Assembly: GCA_016714465.1 (NCBI GenBank)
Contig: JADKDT010000001.1
Location: forward strand, 496,001 to 560,000
Reading direction: 5' to 3'
DNA: 64,000 bases
From: Candidatus Brachythrix odensensis
Lineage (GTDB): Bacteria > Chloroflexota > Anaerolineae > J036 > Brachytrichaceae
Part shown: one piece after another, positions 45,092-53,583 of the stretch
Numbering within the stretch: the stretch's first letter is position 1
How the letters are laid out: the number at the start of each line of letters is the position of its first letter
Translations under genes and position numbers: made by a program
Notes under the pieces: generated by a model
The model's database searches: none
Told to the model about the DNA's origin: nothing
What the model saw: only the letters and a program-made list of their open reading frames with translations

Positions 45092-45976
45092 CTAGCCCTC
45101 CACGACGCGCAAGATCGTATACCCCAACCCTTCCAGGCCGGCGACGGCGTCTTTTTCGGCGGCCTCGTTATCGGCGCGGACGATGGCCAGGTTCTCTCCA
45201 CCGCTGGATAACACCACGGTCAGGCGCAGGCCATCGTCCAGTTTCTGCCCGCGCGACTTGACGTAGACCGTGGGATGGTCGGCCTGCACCTGGCGCAACA
45301 AATCGGCGATGCGCGATTCGTCGCCGCGATCAAGGACGATGGTCCGCTCGACATGGCCGCCCGCGCCAATCGTGGCCGCGAGCACGGTCTGCATCGAGGT
45401 CGTGAAAATTTCCTTCATTTCGGAAGGCACGCCTGGCAGGCTGACCAGGGTGGTGATCTCGCCATCGCCGGCCGGCAGGTCCATGACCAGGCCGGGCGCT
45501 GCCCCGTTGGGGTTGAAGAGCGGTTCTGCCCCGACCGGGAAGAGCGCCATCTTGCGCCGGGACTCGTTCAGCTCAGCGCTGTAGCCAGGGCGGATGGTGG
45601 CGATGTACTCGTAGCGTTTGCGGACCATTTCTAGGGCGAGCGGGTGCTCATATTGCTCAAGCTTGTAGGCCCGGGCGATGGCCCGAAAGGTCATGTCATC
45701 GTCGGTCGGGCCGAGGCCGCCGGTGGTGATGATCAAGCGGGGGCGCCGGCGCAGCGCGTTGCGGAAGGCATCCTCGATCTCGTCGTATTCGTCGCGCAGG
45801 ATCATGCCCCGGCGCACCTGGGCGCCGAGCGCGGTGATCTGGCGGATCAGCCAGTGCGAGTTGGTATCGAGCACCTGGCCGACCAGCAATTCGTTGCCGA
45901 TGGCGAAGATCTCGACGGTGCGATTCATGGGAGGAGGAGCGGGCGATGCCGCCAGCGTCGTGGATGCGTCTGTCAT
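45092..45976 (-). CDS. CinA-like / MoaB-Mog fold protein (COG1058)
   Basis: 294 residues. Core of the molybdopterin-binding-like domain: VEIFAIGNELLVGQVLDTNSHWL, then LIITTGGLGPTDDDMTF and TLVSLPGVPSEM. These match the N-terminal half of CinA; the C-terminal nicotinamide-nucleotide amidohydrolase domain is absent. The family may hydrolyse ADP-ribose or related nucleotides. Start at 45976 has AGGA and a TAAAAT box upstream; MNRTVEIF at 45928 is an alternative. Confidence 0.85.
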   Translation of the reverse strand: MTDASTTLAASPAPPPMNRTVEIFAIGNELLVGQVLDTNSHWLIRQITALGAQVRRGMILRDEYDEIEDAFRNALRRRPRLIITTGGLGPTDDDMTFRAIARAYKLEQYEHPLALEMVRKRYEYIATIRPGYSAELNESRRKMALFPVGAEPLFNPNGAAPGLVMDLPAGDGEITTLVSLPGVPSEMKEIFTTSMQTVLAATIGAGGHVERTIVLDRGDESRIADLLRQVQADHPTVYVKSRGQKLDDGLRLTVVLSSGGENLAIVRADNEAAEKDAVAGLEGLGYTILRVVEG

Positions 45977-46192
45977 GGGGTCGTCCTATTTTACGGCCTG
46001 GCTATGGGACCGTGGATCCCTGATTGCCCATCTGACTTAAGTCGAGTCACTTTGGGGTCTATTTGTCCACAGATTACGCCGATTCACCCAGATTGGTCTG
46101 TAGGCATGCAACTGGAATCCAAAGTCACCCAAATCTGCGCGAATCTGCGGAATCTGCGGATAGAGATCGGCTCGTCTGGGTACTCTCTCAGA

Positions 46193-46959
46193 ATGACCGA
46201 AAGCCTCGGAACCCGTCCCTCGACTCGCTCCGGCCGAGTTTGTCGAGCGCCTGCAGCAGCGCGCGCGGCGCCGCAGGCGTGCCTCTCGACAGCCGTCAGG
46301 CCTTGGCGTTCTGCCACTATCGTGATTTGCTTTTGGAGTGGAACGCCCGCTTCAACCTCACCGCCATCACCGACGATGAGGGCATCCTGATGCGCCATTT
46401 TGTCGATGCGCTGACGGTCGTGCCCGCGCTGGACGCCGCCTTGCCCAACGGGGGCGATGTGCTTGACCTCGGCACGGGGGCAGGCTTGCCGGGTATCGCG
46501 ATCAAGATCGCCCGCCCGAAGCTGCGGGTGCGGCTGATGGACAGCACGGCCAAGAAACTGACGTTCTGCGCCGAGGTCATCACCCAGCTTAGCCTGAAGG
46601 GCATCGGCGTGATGCATGCGCGGGCCGAAGAAGCCGGGCTGCAGGCCGAGCATCGCGAGCGTTATGACGCGGTGGTGGCGCGGGCCGTGGCGGGTCTGGC
46701 CACCCTCGTCGAATACATGCTTCCCTTTGTCAAGGTTGGCGGGATCGCCGTGGCGATGAAGGGCAGCGATGCTGGCGCCGAAGCCCGGGTCGCCCGCGGC
46801 GCGATCGAGGCCCTGGGGGGCGAGCTGGTCGAGGTTGCCCCGGTGACCCTGCCCGGGCTGACCGACCAGCGCGCGTTGATCCTGATGCGCAAGGTCTCGG
46901 CCACGCCCCCTCAGTTCCCGCGCCAGGGCGGCAAGCCGCGCAGCCAGCCGCTGTCATAA
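46193..46959 (+). CDS. rsmG: 16S rRNA (guanine527-N7)-methyltransferase RsmG, start region frameshifted
   Basis: Core motifs: HYRDLLLEWNARFNLTAITD, the SAM site VLDLGTGAGLPGIAIKIARP, DSTAKKLTFC and AVARAVAGLATLVEYMLPFVK. It methylates G527 of 16S rRNA. The frame is open back to 46063 but that part is a non-coding repeat. From the ATG at 46193 three frames each encode a plausible piece (MTESLGTRPSTR, then APAEFVERLQQRA, then GVPLDSRQALAF), so at least two one-base indels sit between 46210 and 46270. The core from 46280 on is intact. Confidence 0.85.
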
Positions 46960-46969
46960 GTACTCGTCT

Positions 46970-47012
46970 CGGAAACGATATCCCCGGCGCCGGGCCGGGG
47001 ATATCATTCCGG
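46970..47012. repeat. Intergenic palindrome
   Basis: CGGAAACGATATCCCCGGC and an inverse copy with one mismatch. The right end is five bases from the next Shine-Dalgarno (GGAG). Confidence 0.85.
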
Positions 47013-47029
47013 GAAACGGAGTGGTAGTG

Positions 47030-48040
47030 ATGCCAATCGACACCCATTTTTCGTGGACTGAGGCCGATCAACTGGTCATGGACCGGCACGTGAGTCCGAT
47101 GCTGCCGGATCGCATCTTCGACGCGCATGCCCATCTGATGGACACCGCCCACTATGCGCCGGCGCCGGTCCCGGGCTATCTGGCGGGTTTGCCCGCGCGC
47201 CACGGCCTCGCGGCGTATCGCGGCTTCATGGACCGGCTGCACGGCTCGCGCGCCATCGGCGGGCTGTTCTTCGGACTGGCCTTTGGCGGGGATCGAAATG
47301 CGAATACCGAACTCGTCATCGCCGAGTGCGCGGCCGCGCCGGCTGGTTTCACCGCGCTGGGCGAGATGCTGGTCTGGCCGGAGATGGATCGTGACGCGTT
47401 GCGGGCTGAACTGAATCGGGGGCGGGTGGTCGGGCTCAAGCCCTATCACGTGATGGCGTCGGTCGAGGGCCCGACCTGGAAGGCGCGGATCGAGGACTTC
47501 TTCCCGGAATGGCAGGCGGCGCTGGCCGACGAGTTTGGCTTGACTGTGACCATGCACATGGTCCGTGACCGGGCATTAGCCGACCCGGTCAACCAGGCTT
47601 CCATCCGGGGGTATGCCGAGCGGTATCCGAACATGCGCTGGATCCTCGCCCATGCCGCGCGCGGGTTCAACGTGTGGCACACCATCGAGGGCATCGAGAG
47701 CCTGCGCGGGCTGCCCAACGTGTGGTTCGACACCAGCGCGGTGACCGAGGCTGGCGCCTTCGAGGCCATCGCCGACGTCATGGGCCACGAGAAGTTGATG
47801 TATGGGAGTGATTACCCGGTCAGCATGATGCGCGGGCGCTGCGTCGGGATCGGCGATTCGTTTCACTGGTTGTATGCCGACGAAATGCATTTGAACGAGA
47901 AGCACACCTCCCTGCAGCCGGTCCTGATCGGGGTCGAGTCGCTTCGGGCCGTGTGCCTGGCAGCCCGGCGCTGCCGCTGGACCGACACGCAGATCGAGGA
48001 TGTGTTCGCCAACAACGCGCTGCGCCTGTTTCAGCGATAG
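47030..48040 (+). CDS. Amidohydrolase-2 family (TIM-barrel metal hydrolase/decarboxylase)
   Basis: 336 residues. Metal-binding DAHAHLMD near the N-terminus, MHMVRD in the middle, WILAHAARGFN and the terminal KLMYGSDYPVSM are the Amidohydro_2 (PF04909) markers. The family includes decarboxylases and lactonases. ATG 47030 has GGAG eight bases before; a GTG at 47021 is in frame too. It is tail-to-tail with an SDR gene, overlapping by 10 bases. Confidence 0.83.
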   Translation: MPIDTHFSWTEADQLVMDRHVSPMLPDRIFDAHAHLMDTAHYAPAPVPGYLAGLPARHGLAAYRGFMDRLHGSRAIGGLFFGLAFGGDRNANTELVIAECAAAPAGFTALGEMLVWPEMDRDALRAELNRGRVVGLKPYHVMASVEGPTWKARIEDFFPEWQAALADEFGLTVTMHMVRDRALADPVNQASIRGYAERYPNMRWILAHAARGFNVWHTIEGIESLRGLPNVWFDTSAVTEAGAFEAIADVMGHEKLMYGSDYPVSMMRGRCVGIGDSFHWLYADEMHLNEKHTSLQPVLIGVESLRAVCLAARRCRWTDTQIEDVFANNALRLFQR

Positions 48041-48810
48041 TCGTCCGGGTTGAAGCGGTCGGCTGTGCCGGTCGGCGCCCAGCCGAGGACGTCCCGGGCG
48101 TGCTGGGTATCGCGCCAGCGGTATTTGTTGTTGCTGATGGTGTCAAAGATATCGTAGCGCAGCGATATCGGGGCCGAGAGGCATTTGTCGATCATCTGAA
48201 TAGCGTCGGCCTGGGCCAGGAAGCCGGGGAAGTGCCGCAATAGTTTCGGCTGGTCCGTGTCGAGCACGGCCCCCAGGCGGATGCACAAAACCGACATGTC
48301 GTAATTGTCGGCAAACCATCGTCCGGCGGCTTCGCCAAAGAGCTTGCCCACCCCGTAAGGGCTGTCGGGGCGGGGCGGATCGCGGTGGGTAAGGAGCGGC
48401 CAGGGCGCCTGGACCTGGTCGTATTCGCCCCGGGCGAGTTTGCCATACGGAAGCTCATCGTTCCACTCGTGGCCGCACATTGTGCTGCCCGTGCTCATGA
48501 AGACCACCCGCTTGACGCGGGCGTCGGCGGCCGCCCGATAGACATTGAGCGCGCCCGTCACCGTCGTGGCCATGGTCTTGTCCCAATCCTGGGTCGCCTT
48601 CGTCTCGGCGGCCAGATGCAACACCATATCCATCCCCTCAAATGCCGGTTTGATCGCTCCGGCGTCGGCAATGTCTGCCTGCAGGCAGGGGATTCCGGTG
48701 ACCGCGCTGCGATTGAGCGCGCTGAAGTCGTATTTGTCTCCGAGGGCGGCAAGAGTCAGGCGCCCAATCAGGCCGCTGGCGCCGGTGATCAGAACTTTTT
48801 GCTTGGACAT
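48031..48810 (-). CDS. NAD-dependent epimerase/dehydratase (extended SDR)
   Basis: 259 residues. VLITGASGLIGRLTLAALG, MVLHLAAET, VVFMSTGST and YGVGKLFGE (Tyr-x3-Lys). Overall pattern resembles uronate dehydrogenase-like SDRs. CATAAT (48822-48817) lies six bases before the ATG with no Shine-Dalgarno, so the mRNA is probably leaderless. Divergent from the aminotransferase gene, with only 35 bases between starts. Confidence 0.82.
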   Translation of the reverse strand: MSKQKVLITGASGLIGRLTLAALGDKYDFSALNRSAVTGIPCLQADIADAGAIKPAFEGMDMVLHLAAETKATQDWDKTMATTVTGALNVYRAAADARVKRVVFMSTGSTMCGHEWNDELPYGKLARGEYDQVQAPWPLLTHRDPPRPDSPYGVGKLFGEAAGRWFADNYDMSVLCIRLGAVLDTDQPKLLRHFPGFLAQADAIQMIDKCLSAPISLRYDIFDTISNNKYRWRDTQHARDVLGWAPTGTADRFNPDDYR

Positions 48811-48845
48811 CGTCAGATTATGCGCAAATATGCGAAACTTGGCGG

Positions 48846-50183
48846 ATGCCGCAATTTCCTGACGTTTCCAAGTCGACCGCCCTGTACGCCCGCGCCGGCG
48901 AGCTCATCCCCGGCCGGGTGCAGCTCATCAGCCGGCGGGCCGACCAGTTCGCCAATGGGGTCAGCCCGGTCTACGCGCAGCGGGCGAAGGGATCGCGCTT
49001 TATCGACGTCGACGAAAACGAGTTCGTGGATTGGGTGAATGCGGTGGGCGCGGTCATTCTGGGCCATGCCGACGATGTCGTCGACGGCGCCGTCATCGAA
49101 CAGATTCGGCGGGGCAGCCTGTATACCCTCAACAGCCCGCTCGAGCTCGAATTGGCCGATGAGTTGATCAAGGCCATCCCCAGCGCCCAGATGGTCCGCT
49201 ACACCAAGGGCGGCGGGGAGGCCTGCGCGGTGGCGGCCCGGATCGCCCGCGGCGCGACCGGGCGCGACAAGATCCTGATCTGCGGCTATCACGGCTGGCA
49301 CGACTGGTATCAGGCCGCCAACTATGGCGTCGACCCGGTCTCGGGCGAGTATCCCTTCGCCGGGATCGAGCCGATCGGCGTGCCGGCAGGGTTGGCCGGA
49401 AGCGTTGTTCCGTTCCGATATGGCGATCTGAACATGCTGGAGGATCTGCTCAAGCAGCATGCGGGCGAGACGGCAGCGATCATGATGGAGCCCTGCCGTT
49501 CCGAGCCGCCGCCGGCAGGCTACCTCGAAGGCGTGCAGGCCCTGGCCCGCGCTCATGAGGTCATCTTGATCTTCGACGAAGTCTCGTGCGGCTGGCGCCA
49601 GGCCATCGGCGGGATGCAGGCCGTCACGGGCGTCACCCCTGACATGACCGTGCTGGCCAAAGCCATGTCCAACGGTTATCCCATGGGCGCGGTCGTGGGC
49701 GCGCGCGAGGTCATGGAGCCGGCGGCCCGCATGTTTATCTCGAGCTCGTACTGGAGCGACAACATCGGCCTGGTCGCCTCGCTGACGACGATCCGCGAGC
49801 TCAAGCGCCGCGATTCGGCCCGCCGCTTCGACGAGATCGGCGAGTCGCTGCGCCGGGCGCTCAACCAGGCGCTGGCCGACGCCGGGATGGGCGGGGCATG
49901 CCGCGGGTTTTCCTCAAACCCGATGCTGGCGATTCAGTCGCCACCGGGCGTCGATCCGCGCAAGGCGAATACGCTCTTCATACAGGAGATGGCTCGGCGC
50001 AACGTCCACTGCTCGCTCAGCTTCAAGGCCACCCTCGCCCACACCGAGGAGGACATCCGCGTCACTGGGGCGGCAGCGACCGAGGCGCTCAAGGTGGTCA
50101 AGGATGCGATCGAGCATGACCGTTTCGATCAGCTATTGGTCGTCGACCTCAAGAAGGAGCCGTTTCGGCGGCAAGTGGCCTGA
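48846..50183 (+). CDS. Class III aminotransferase (glutamate-1-semialdehyde aminomutase-like)
   Basis: 445 residues. PLP fold type I class III: DWVNAVGAVILGHADD, TKGGGEACAVAARIAR, YHGWHDWYQ, the Asp in LIFDEVSCGWR and the PLP-lysine in VLAKAMSNGYPMGAVVG. Similarity to HemL is in the fold, but hem genes are not nearby, so it is better seen as an aminotransferase or aminomutase of unknown substrate. Together with the divergent SDR and the amidohydrolase it may form a small catabolic group. Confidence 0.83.
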   Translation: MPQFPDVSKSTALYARAGELIPGRVQLISRRADQFANGVSPVYAQRAKGSRFIDVDENEFVDWVNAVGAVILGHADDVVDGAVIEQIRRGSLYTLNSPLELELADELIKAIPSAQMVRYTKGGGEACAVAARIARGATGRDKILICGYHGWHDWYQAANYGVDPVSGEYPFAGIEPIGVPAGLAGSVVPFRYGDLNMLEDLLKQHAGETAAIMMEPCRSEPPPAGYLEGVQALARAHEVILIFDEVSCGWRQAIGGMQAVTGVTPDMTVLAKAMSNGYPMGAVVGAREVMEPAARMFISSSYWSDNIGLVASLTTIRELKRRDSARRFDEIGESLRRALNQALADAGMGGACRGFSSNPMLAIQSPPGVDPRKANTLFIQEMARRNVHCSLSFKATLAHTEEDIRVTGAAATEALKVVKDAIEHDRFDQLLVVDLKKEPFRRQVA

Positions 50184-50202
50184 AGAGGCCGACGCAGTTC
50201 TC

Positions 50203-50258
50203 TCCGGAAACGACATCCCCGCCCTGGCGTACGCCGGGGCGGGGATGTCGTTTCCGGA
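50203..50258. repeat. Intergenic palindrome (27-bp arms)
   Basis: TCCGGAAACGACATCCCCGC.. with a GGCG-TA-CGCC tip and one mismatch; the tip type is the same as at 15262-15323. Confidence 0.9.
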
Positions 50259-50265
50259 AATGCCC

Positions 50266-50308
50266 TTGCGCGGGCAGAACACCTGTTCTATAATCAGAAC
50301 ACCTGTTC
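50266..50308 (+). promoter_or_regulatory. Promoter with tandem SOS-like (LexA-type) operators
   Basis: TTGCGC (50266-50271), 17-base spacer, perfect TATAAT (50289-50294). GAACACCTGTTC occurs twice: 50277-50288 in the spacer and 50297-50308 over the expected transcription start, giving a 20-base direct repeat. The second copy ends one base before the ATG. The 12-mer fits the Gram-positive-type LexA box GAAC-N4-GTTC. There is no Shine-Dalgarno. Confidence 0.8.
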
Positions 50309-50309
50309 T

Positions 50310-51539
50310 ATGAATGCCTTCGAGAAACTCGAGATGCTGGGCGCCCAGATGGGGCTCGAACCGGCCGAAGAAAGCGCGGCCGCGTCGAATCCGCACGCCC
50401 TGGCGGCTTGCGGGCACACCCCCGCCCAGCTCGCCCAGGCCTTTGGCGGCGCGCCGGATACCAGCGTGTCGATCAAGGACAAGAAGAAGAACTCGCTCGG
50501 CATCCACAACGCCATCATGCCCGGGGGCAAGCGGATCGCCCTGCTCAAGACCATGCTGACCAGCGTGTGCGAGCGCAACTGCAACTACTGCCCGTTCCGC
50601 AAGGGCCGCGATTTTCGGCGGGCGACCTTTAAGCCGGATGAGATGGCCTCGGCTTTCACCCAACTGCACGCGGGCAAGGCGGTTGAGGGCTTGTTCCTGA
50701 GCAGCGGCATCGCCGGCGGCGGGCCAGCCACCCAGGATCGCCTGATCGACACCATCGACATTCTGCGCCGGAAATACAAATACCGCGGGTATGTGCACCT
50801 CAAAGTCATGCCGGGGACCGAGCGCGACCAGGTTCACCGGGCGATGCAGCTCGCCGATCGCCTGTCGGTCAACCTCGAAGCGCCCAATCAGACTGCGCTG
50901 ACCCGCCTTGCCCCGATGAAGATTCTGATGGAGGAGCTGCTCCAGCCCTTGAAGTGGGCGGCCGAGATCAAAGCCGCCGGGCCGCCCCGGGGCAGCCTGA
51001 CCGGCCGCTGGCCGTCGCTGGTCACCCAGTTTGTGGTGGGCGCCGCGGGCGAGAGCGATGTCGACCTGCTGGGGATGACCCAGAGCCTGAACAAGCAGAT
51101 CGGCCTGCAGCGGGCCTATTTCTCGGCCTTCAGTCCGGTTCGGGACACGCCTTTCGAGAACATGACGGCCGAGAATCCGTGGCGCGAGCACCGCCTGTAT
51201 CAGGCCTCGTTTCTGCTGCGCGATTACGGGTTTGAGTTTGAGGATCTGCCGTTTGGCGCGGCGGGCAATCTGCCGCTCGAAACCGATCCCAAGGTGGGTT
51301 GGGCGAAGCAGAACCTGACCGAGGCCCCGGTCGATGTCAACAAGGCCGACCGGCGGACGCTGCTCAAAGTGCCGGGGATCGGGCCGAAGGGTGTGGACGC
51401 CATCCTGCGCGAGCGCGGGCGGGGGACGCTCCGCGAGTTGGGTGATCTTCGGGCGTTGGGCGTGCTCGCCCAGCGCGCCGCGCCGTATATCATGCTGGCC
51501 GGCCGCAGGCCGGTGGCCCAGATGAGTTTGGGGTTGTAG
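50310..51539 (+). CDS. Radical-SAM protein with helix-hairpin-helix, putative DNA modification/repair
   Basis: 409 residues. Cys87-x3-Cys91-x2-Cys94 (CERNCNYC) binds the 4Fe-4S cluster; LFLSSGIAGGGP and GYVHLKVMPGT are core barrel motifs. The C-terminus (~340-395) is a helix-hairpin-helix pair, VDVNKADRRTLLKVPGIGPK, for DNA binding. This is the TIGR03916-type family described as putative DNA modification/repair and normally paired with a TIGR03915-type partner linked to uracil-DNA glycosylase; no partner is seen here. Tandem SOS-like boxes around its promoter strongly support a DNA-damage role. The reaction is unknown. Confidence 0.88.
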   Translation: MNAFEKLEMLGAQMGLEPAEESAAASNPHALAACGHTPAQLAQAFGGAPDTSVSIKDKKKNSLGIHNAIMPGGKRIALLKTMLTSVCERNCNYCPFRKGRDFRRATFKPDEMASAFTQLHAGKAVEGLFLSSGIAGGGPATQDRLIDTIDILRRKYKYRGYVHLKVMPGTERDQVHRAMQLADRLSVNLEAPNQTALTRLAPMKILMEELLQPLKWAAEIKAAGPPRGSLTGRWPSLVTQFVVGAAGESDVDLLGMTQSLNKQIGLQRAYFSAFSPVRDTPFENMTAENPWREHRLYQASFLLRDYGFEFEDLPFGAAGNLPLETDPKVGWAKQNLTEAPVDVNKADRRTLLKVPGIGPKGVDAILRERGRGTLRELGDLRALGVLAQRAAPYIMLAGRRPVAQMSLGL

Positions 51540-51540
51540 T

Positions 51541-51589
51541 TTTTCCGAACCGCATCCCCCGGCGAAGCCGGGGGATGCGGTTCGGAAAA
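51541..51589. repeat. Convergent-gene palindrome (23-bp perfect arms)
   Basis: TTTTCCGAACCGCATCCCCC.. with GAA loop, between the radical-SAM stop and the convergent lepA stop. A/T runs on both outer edges make a bidirectional terminator plausible here. Confidence 0.9.
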
Positions 51590-51591
51590 AA

Positions 51592-53382
51592 TCAATCTTC
51601 CAGCTTCAGCATCGCCATGAAGGCTTCCTGCGGGATCTCGACCGAGCCCACGGTCTTCATCCGCTTCTTGCCCTCCTTCTGCTTCTCGAGCAGCTTGCGC
51701 TTGCGGGTGATGTCGCCGCCGTAGCACTTGGCCAGCACGTCCTTGCGCATCGCCGGCTTGGTCTCGCGGGCGATGATCTTCGCCCCGATGGCGGCCTGGA
51801 TCGGCACCTCGAACATCTGGCGCGGGATCACTTCCTTGAACTTCTTGGTCAGGGCGATGCCCTTGTGCTGGGCGTGATCGCGGTGCACGATCATGCTCAT
51901 GCTGTCCAGCGGCTCGCCGTTGACCAGGATGTCCATCTTGACCAGATCGCCGGTCCGGTACTCGTCAAACGAATAATCCAGAGACGCGTAGCCCTTCGTC
52001 CCGCTCTTCAGCTTGTCGTAGAAATCGATGATCATCTCGGCCAGCGGCAACCGGTAGGTGAGCATCACCCGGTTCGGGTCGAGATACTCCATGTTGACGC
52101 TTTCGCCCCGCCGGCGGGTGACCAGCTCCATGATCGGCCCGATGAATTCTTTCGGGCTGAAGATCTGGATCTTCATCCACGGCTCGCGCATCTCCTCGAG
52201 CTTGCTCGGATCGGGCATGTCGGACGGGCGGTCGACGGCGATGACCTTGCCGCCGGTGAGCACCGCTTCGTACTCGACGCTCGGCGCGGTGATGACAACG
52301 TCGAGGTCATACTCGCGCTCGAGCCGTTCCTGGATGATTTCCATGTGGAACATGCCGAGGAAGCCCACCCGGAACCCGAAACCCAGGGCGGCGCTGCTCT
52401 CCGGCACAAAGCTGAGCGAGGCGTCGTTGAGTTGGAGCTTGTCCAGCGCGTCGCGCAGAAGCGGATAGTCGTCGCTGAAGGTCGGATAGATCCCGGCGAA
52501 GACCATCGGCTTGGCCGGCTTGTAGCCGATCAGCGGCTCGGCCGGGTTGACCGCGTCGACGAGCGTGTCGCCGACGCGGGCTTCGCGCACGCTCTTGAAC
52601 CCGGTCGCGATGTAGCCGACCTCGCCCGCGCCAATGGACGCGCAGGGCGTCATGCGCGGGGTGAAGGTCCCGATTTCGATCGCCTCGCAGGCCGCGCCGG
52701 TGGCGTACAGGCGCAGCTTGGTCTTCATCGTGATTGTGCCGTTCATCACCCGGGCGTAGGCGATGACGCCCTTGTAGGCGTCGTAGTGGCTGTCGAAGAT
52801 CAGGGCCTGGAGCCTGGCGGTTTCGTCGCCCTTGGGCGGCGGCACGTCGGTGACCACCCGCTCGAGCACTTCTCGGATGCCGAGCCCTTCCTTGGCGCTG
52901 ATGCGCAGGATGCGGTCGGGATCATCGCCCAGCAGCTCGCCGACTTCCTTGGCCACTTCGTCCGGCCGGGCGTGCGGCAGGTCGATCTTGTTGATGACCG
53001 GGATGACATGCAGGTTGGCCTCGAGGGCGAGATACAGGTTGGCCAGGGTCTGAGCCTCGATCCCTTGCGAGGCGTCGACGACGAGCAGGGCGCCTTCGCA
53101 GGCGTTCAGGGCCCGGCTGACCTCATAGGTGAAGTCGACGTGCCCGGGTGTGTCGATCAGGTTGATCTCGTATTTCTGGCCGTCCAGGGCGGTGTAGTCC
53201 ATCCGCACGGCCGAGGCCTTGATGGTCACGCCCTTCTCGCGTTCGAGATCCATCGTGTCGAGGAGCTGCTCGTGCATCTCGCGCTTGCTGACGGTGCCGG
53301 TGGTTTCGAGCAGGCGGTCGGCCAGGGTGCTCTTGCCGTGGTCGACGTGCGCGATGATGCAGAAGTTGCGAATCTGGTTCAT
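51592..53382 (-). CDS. lepA: Elongation factor 4 (LepA)
   Basis: Ribosome-associated GTPase that promotes back-translocation or helps initiation. G1 IIAHVDHGKSTL, G2/G3 region EREKGVTI and DTPGHVDF, G4 NKID, plus the LepA-specific C-terminus GGDITRKRKLLEKQKEGKKRM. 596 residues from the ATG at 53382 (MNQIRNFCII). The upstream open frame to 53448 is an unlikely extension. Confidence 0.95.
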   Translation of the reverse strand: MNQIRNFCIIAHVDHGKSTLADRLLETTGTVSKREMHEQLLDTMDLEREKGVTIKASAVRMDYTALDGQKYEINLIDTPGHVDFTYEVSRALNACEGALLVVDASQGIEAQTLANLYLALEANLHVIPVINKIDLPHARPDEVAKEVGELLGDDPDRILRISAKEGLGIREVLERVVTDVPPPKGDETARLQALIFDSHYDAYKGVIAYARVMNGTITMKTKLRLYATGAACEAIEIGTFTPRMTPCASIGAGEVGYIATGFKSVREARVGDTLVDAVNPAEPLIGYKPAKPMVFAGIYPTFSDDYPLLRDALDKLQLNDASLSFVPESSAALGFGFRVGFLGMFHMEIIQERLEREYDLDVVITAPSVEYEAVLTGGKVIAVDRPSDMPDPSKLEEMREPWMKIQIFSPKEFIGPIMELVTRRRGESVNMEYLDPNRVMLTYRLPLAEMIIDFYDKLKSGTKGYASLDYSFDEYRTGDLVKMDILVNGEPLDSMSMIVHRDHAQHKGIALTKKFKEVIPRQMFEVPIQAAIGAKIIARETKPAMRKDVLAKCYGGDITRKRKLLEKQKEGKKRMKTVGSVEIPQEAFMAMLKLED

Positions 53383-53583
53383 GGGCGGTCGCGCCACGAT
53401 ATCACACTGGGCGGCGCGTGCCCGTTGACGGAAGGGCCGCGCGCCCATTCGACCCGCAGATTACGCCGATGGCCGTTGGAACACGGATTTGATACCCACG
53501 GATACGGATGTTAGAATCTGCGTGAAATCCTTGCGAAATCTGTCCGGAGACATGAGCAGCTTATGCGAGGGCTCGCCCAAACG
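53383..53583. other. Intergenic region with dispersed-repeat fragment
   Basis: CGCAGATTACGCCGATGG (about 53455-53472) and AATCTGCGTGAAAT (about 53515-53528) match pieces of the rsmG upstream region (CAGATTACGCCGATT at about 46066 and AATCTGCGCGAAT at about 46133). These look like a degenerate dispersed repeat. No gene is seen. Confidence 0.45.

Noticed and set aside
50310..51539. Lipoyl or biotin synthase as the identity of the radical-SAM gene
   Set aside because: The cluster motif is Cys-x3-Cys-x2-Cys with a C-terminal helix-hairpin-helix, which those enzymes lack.
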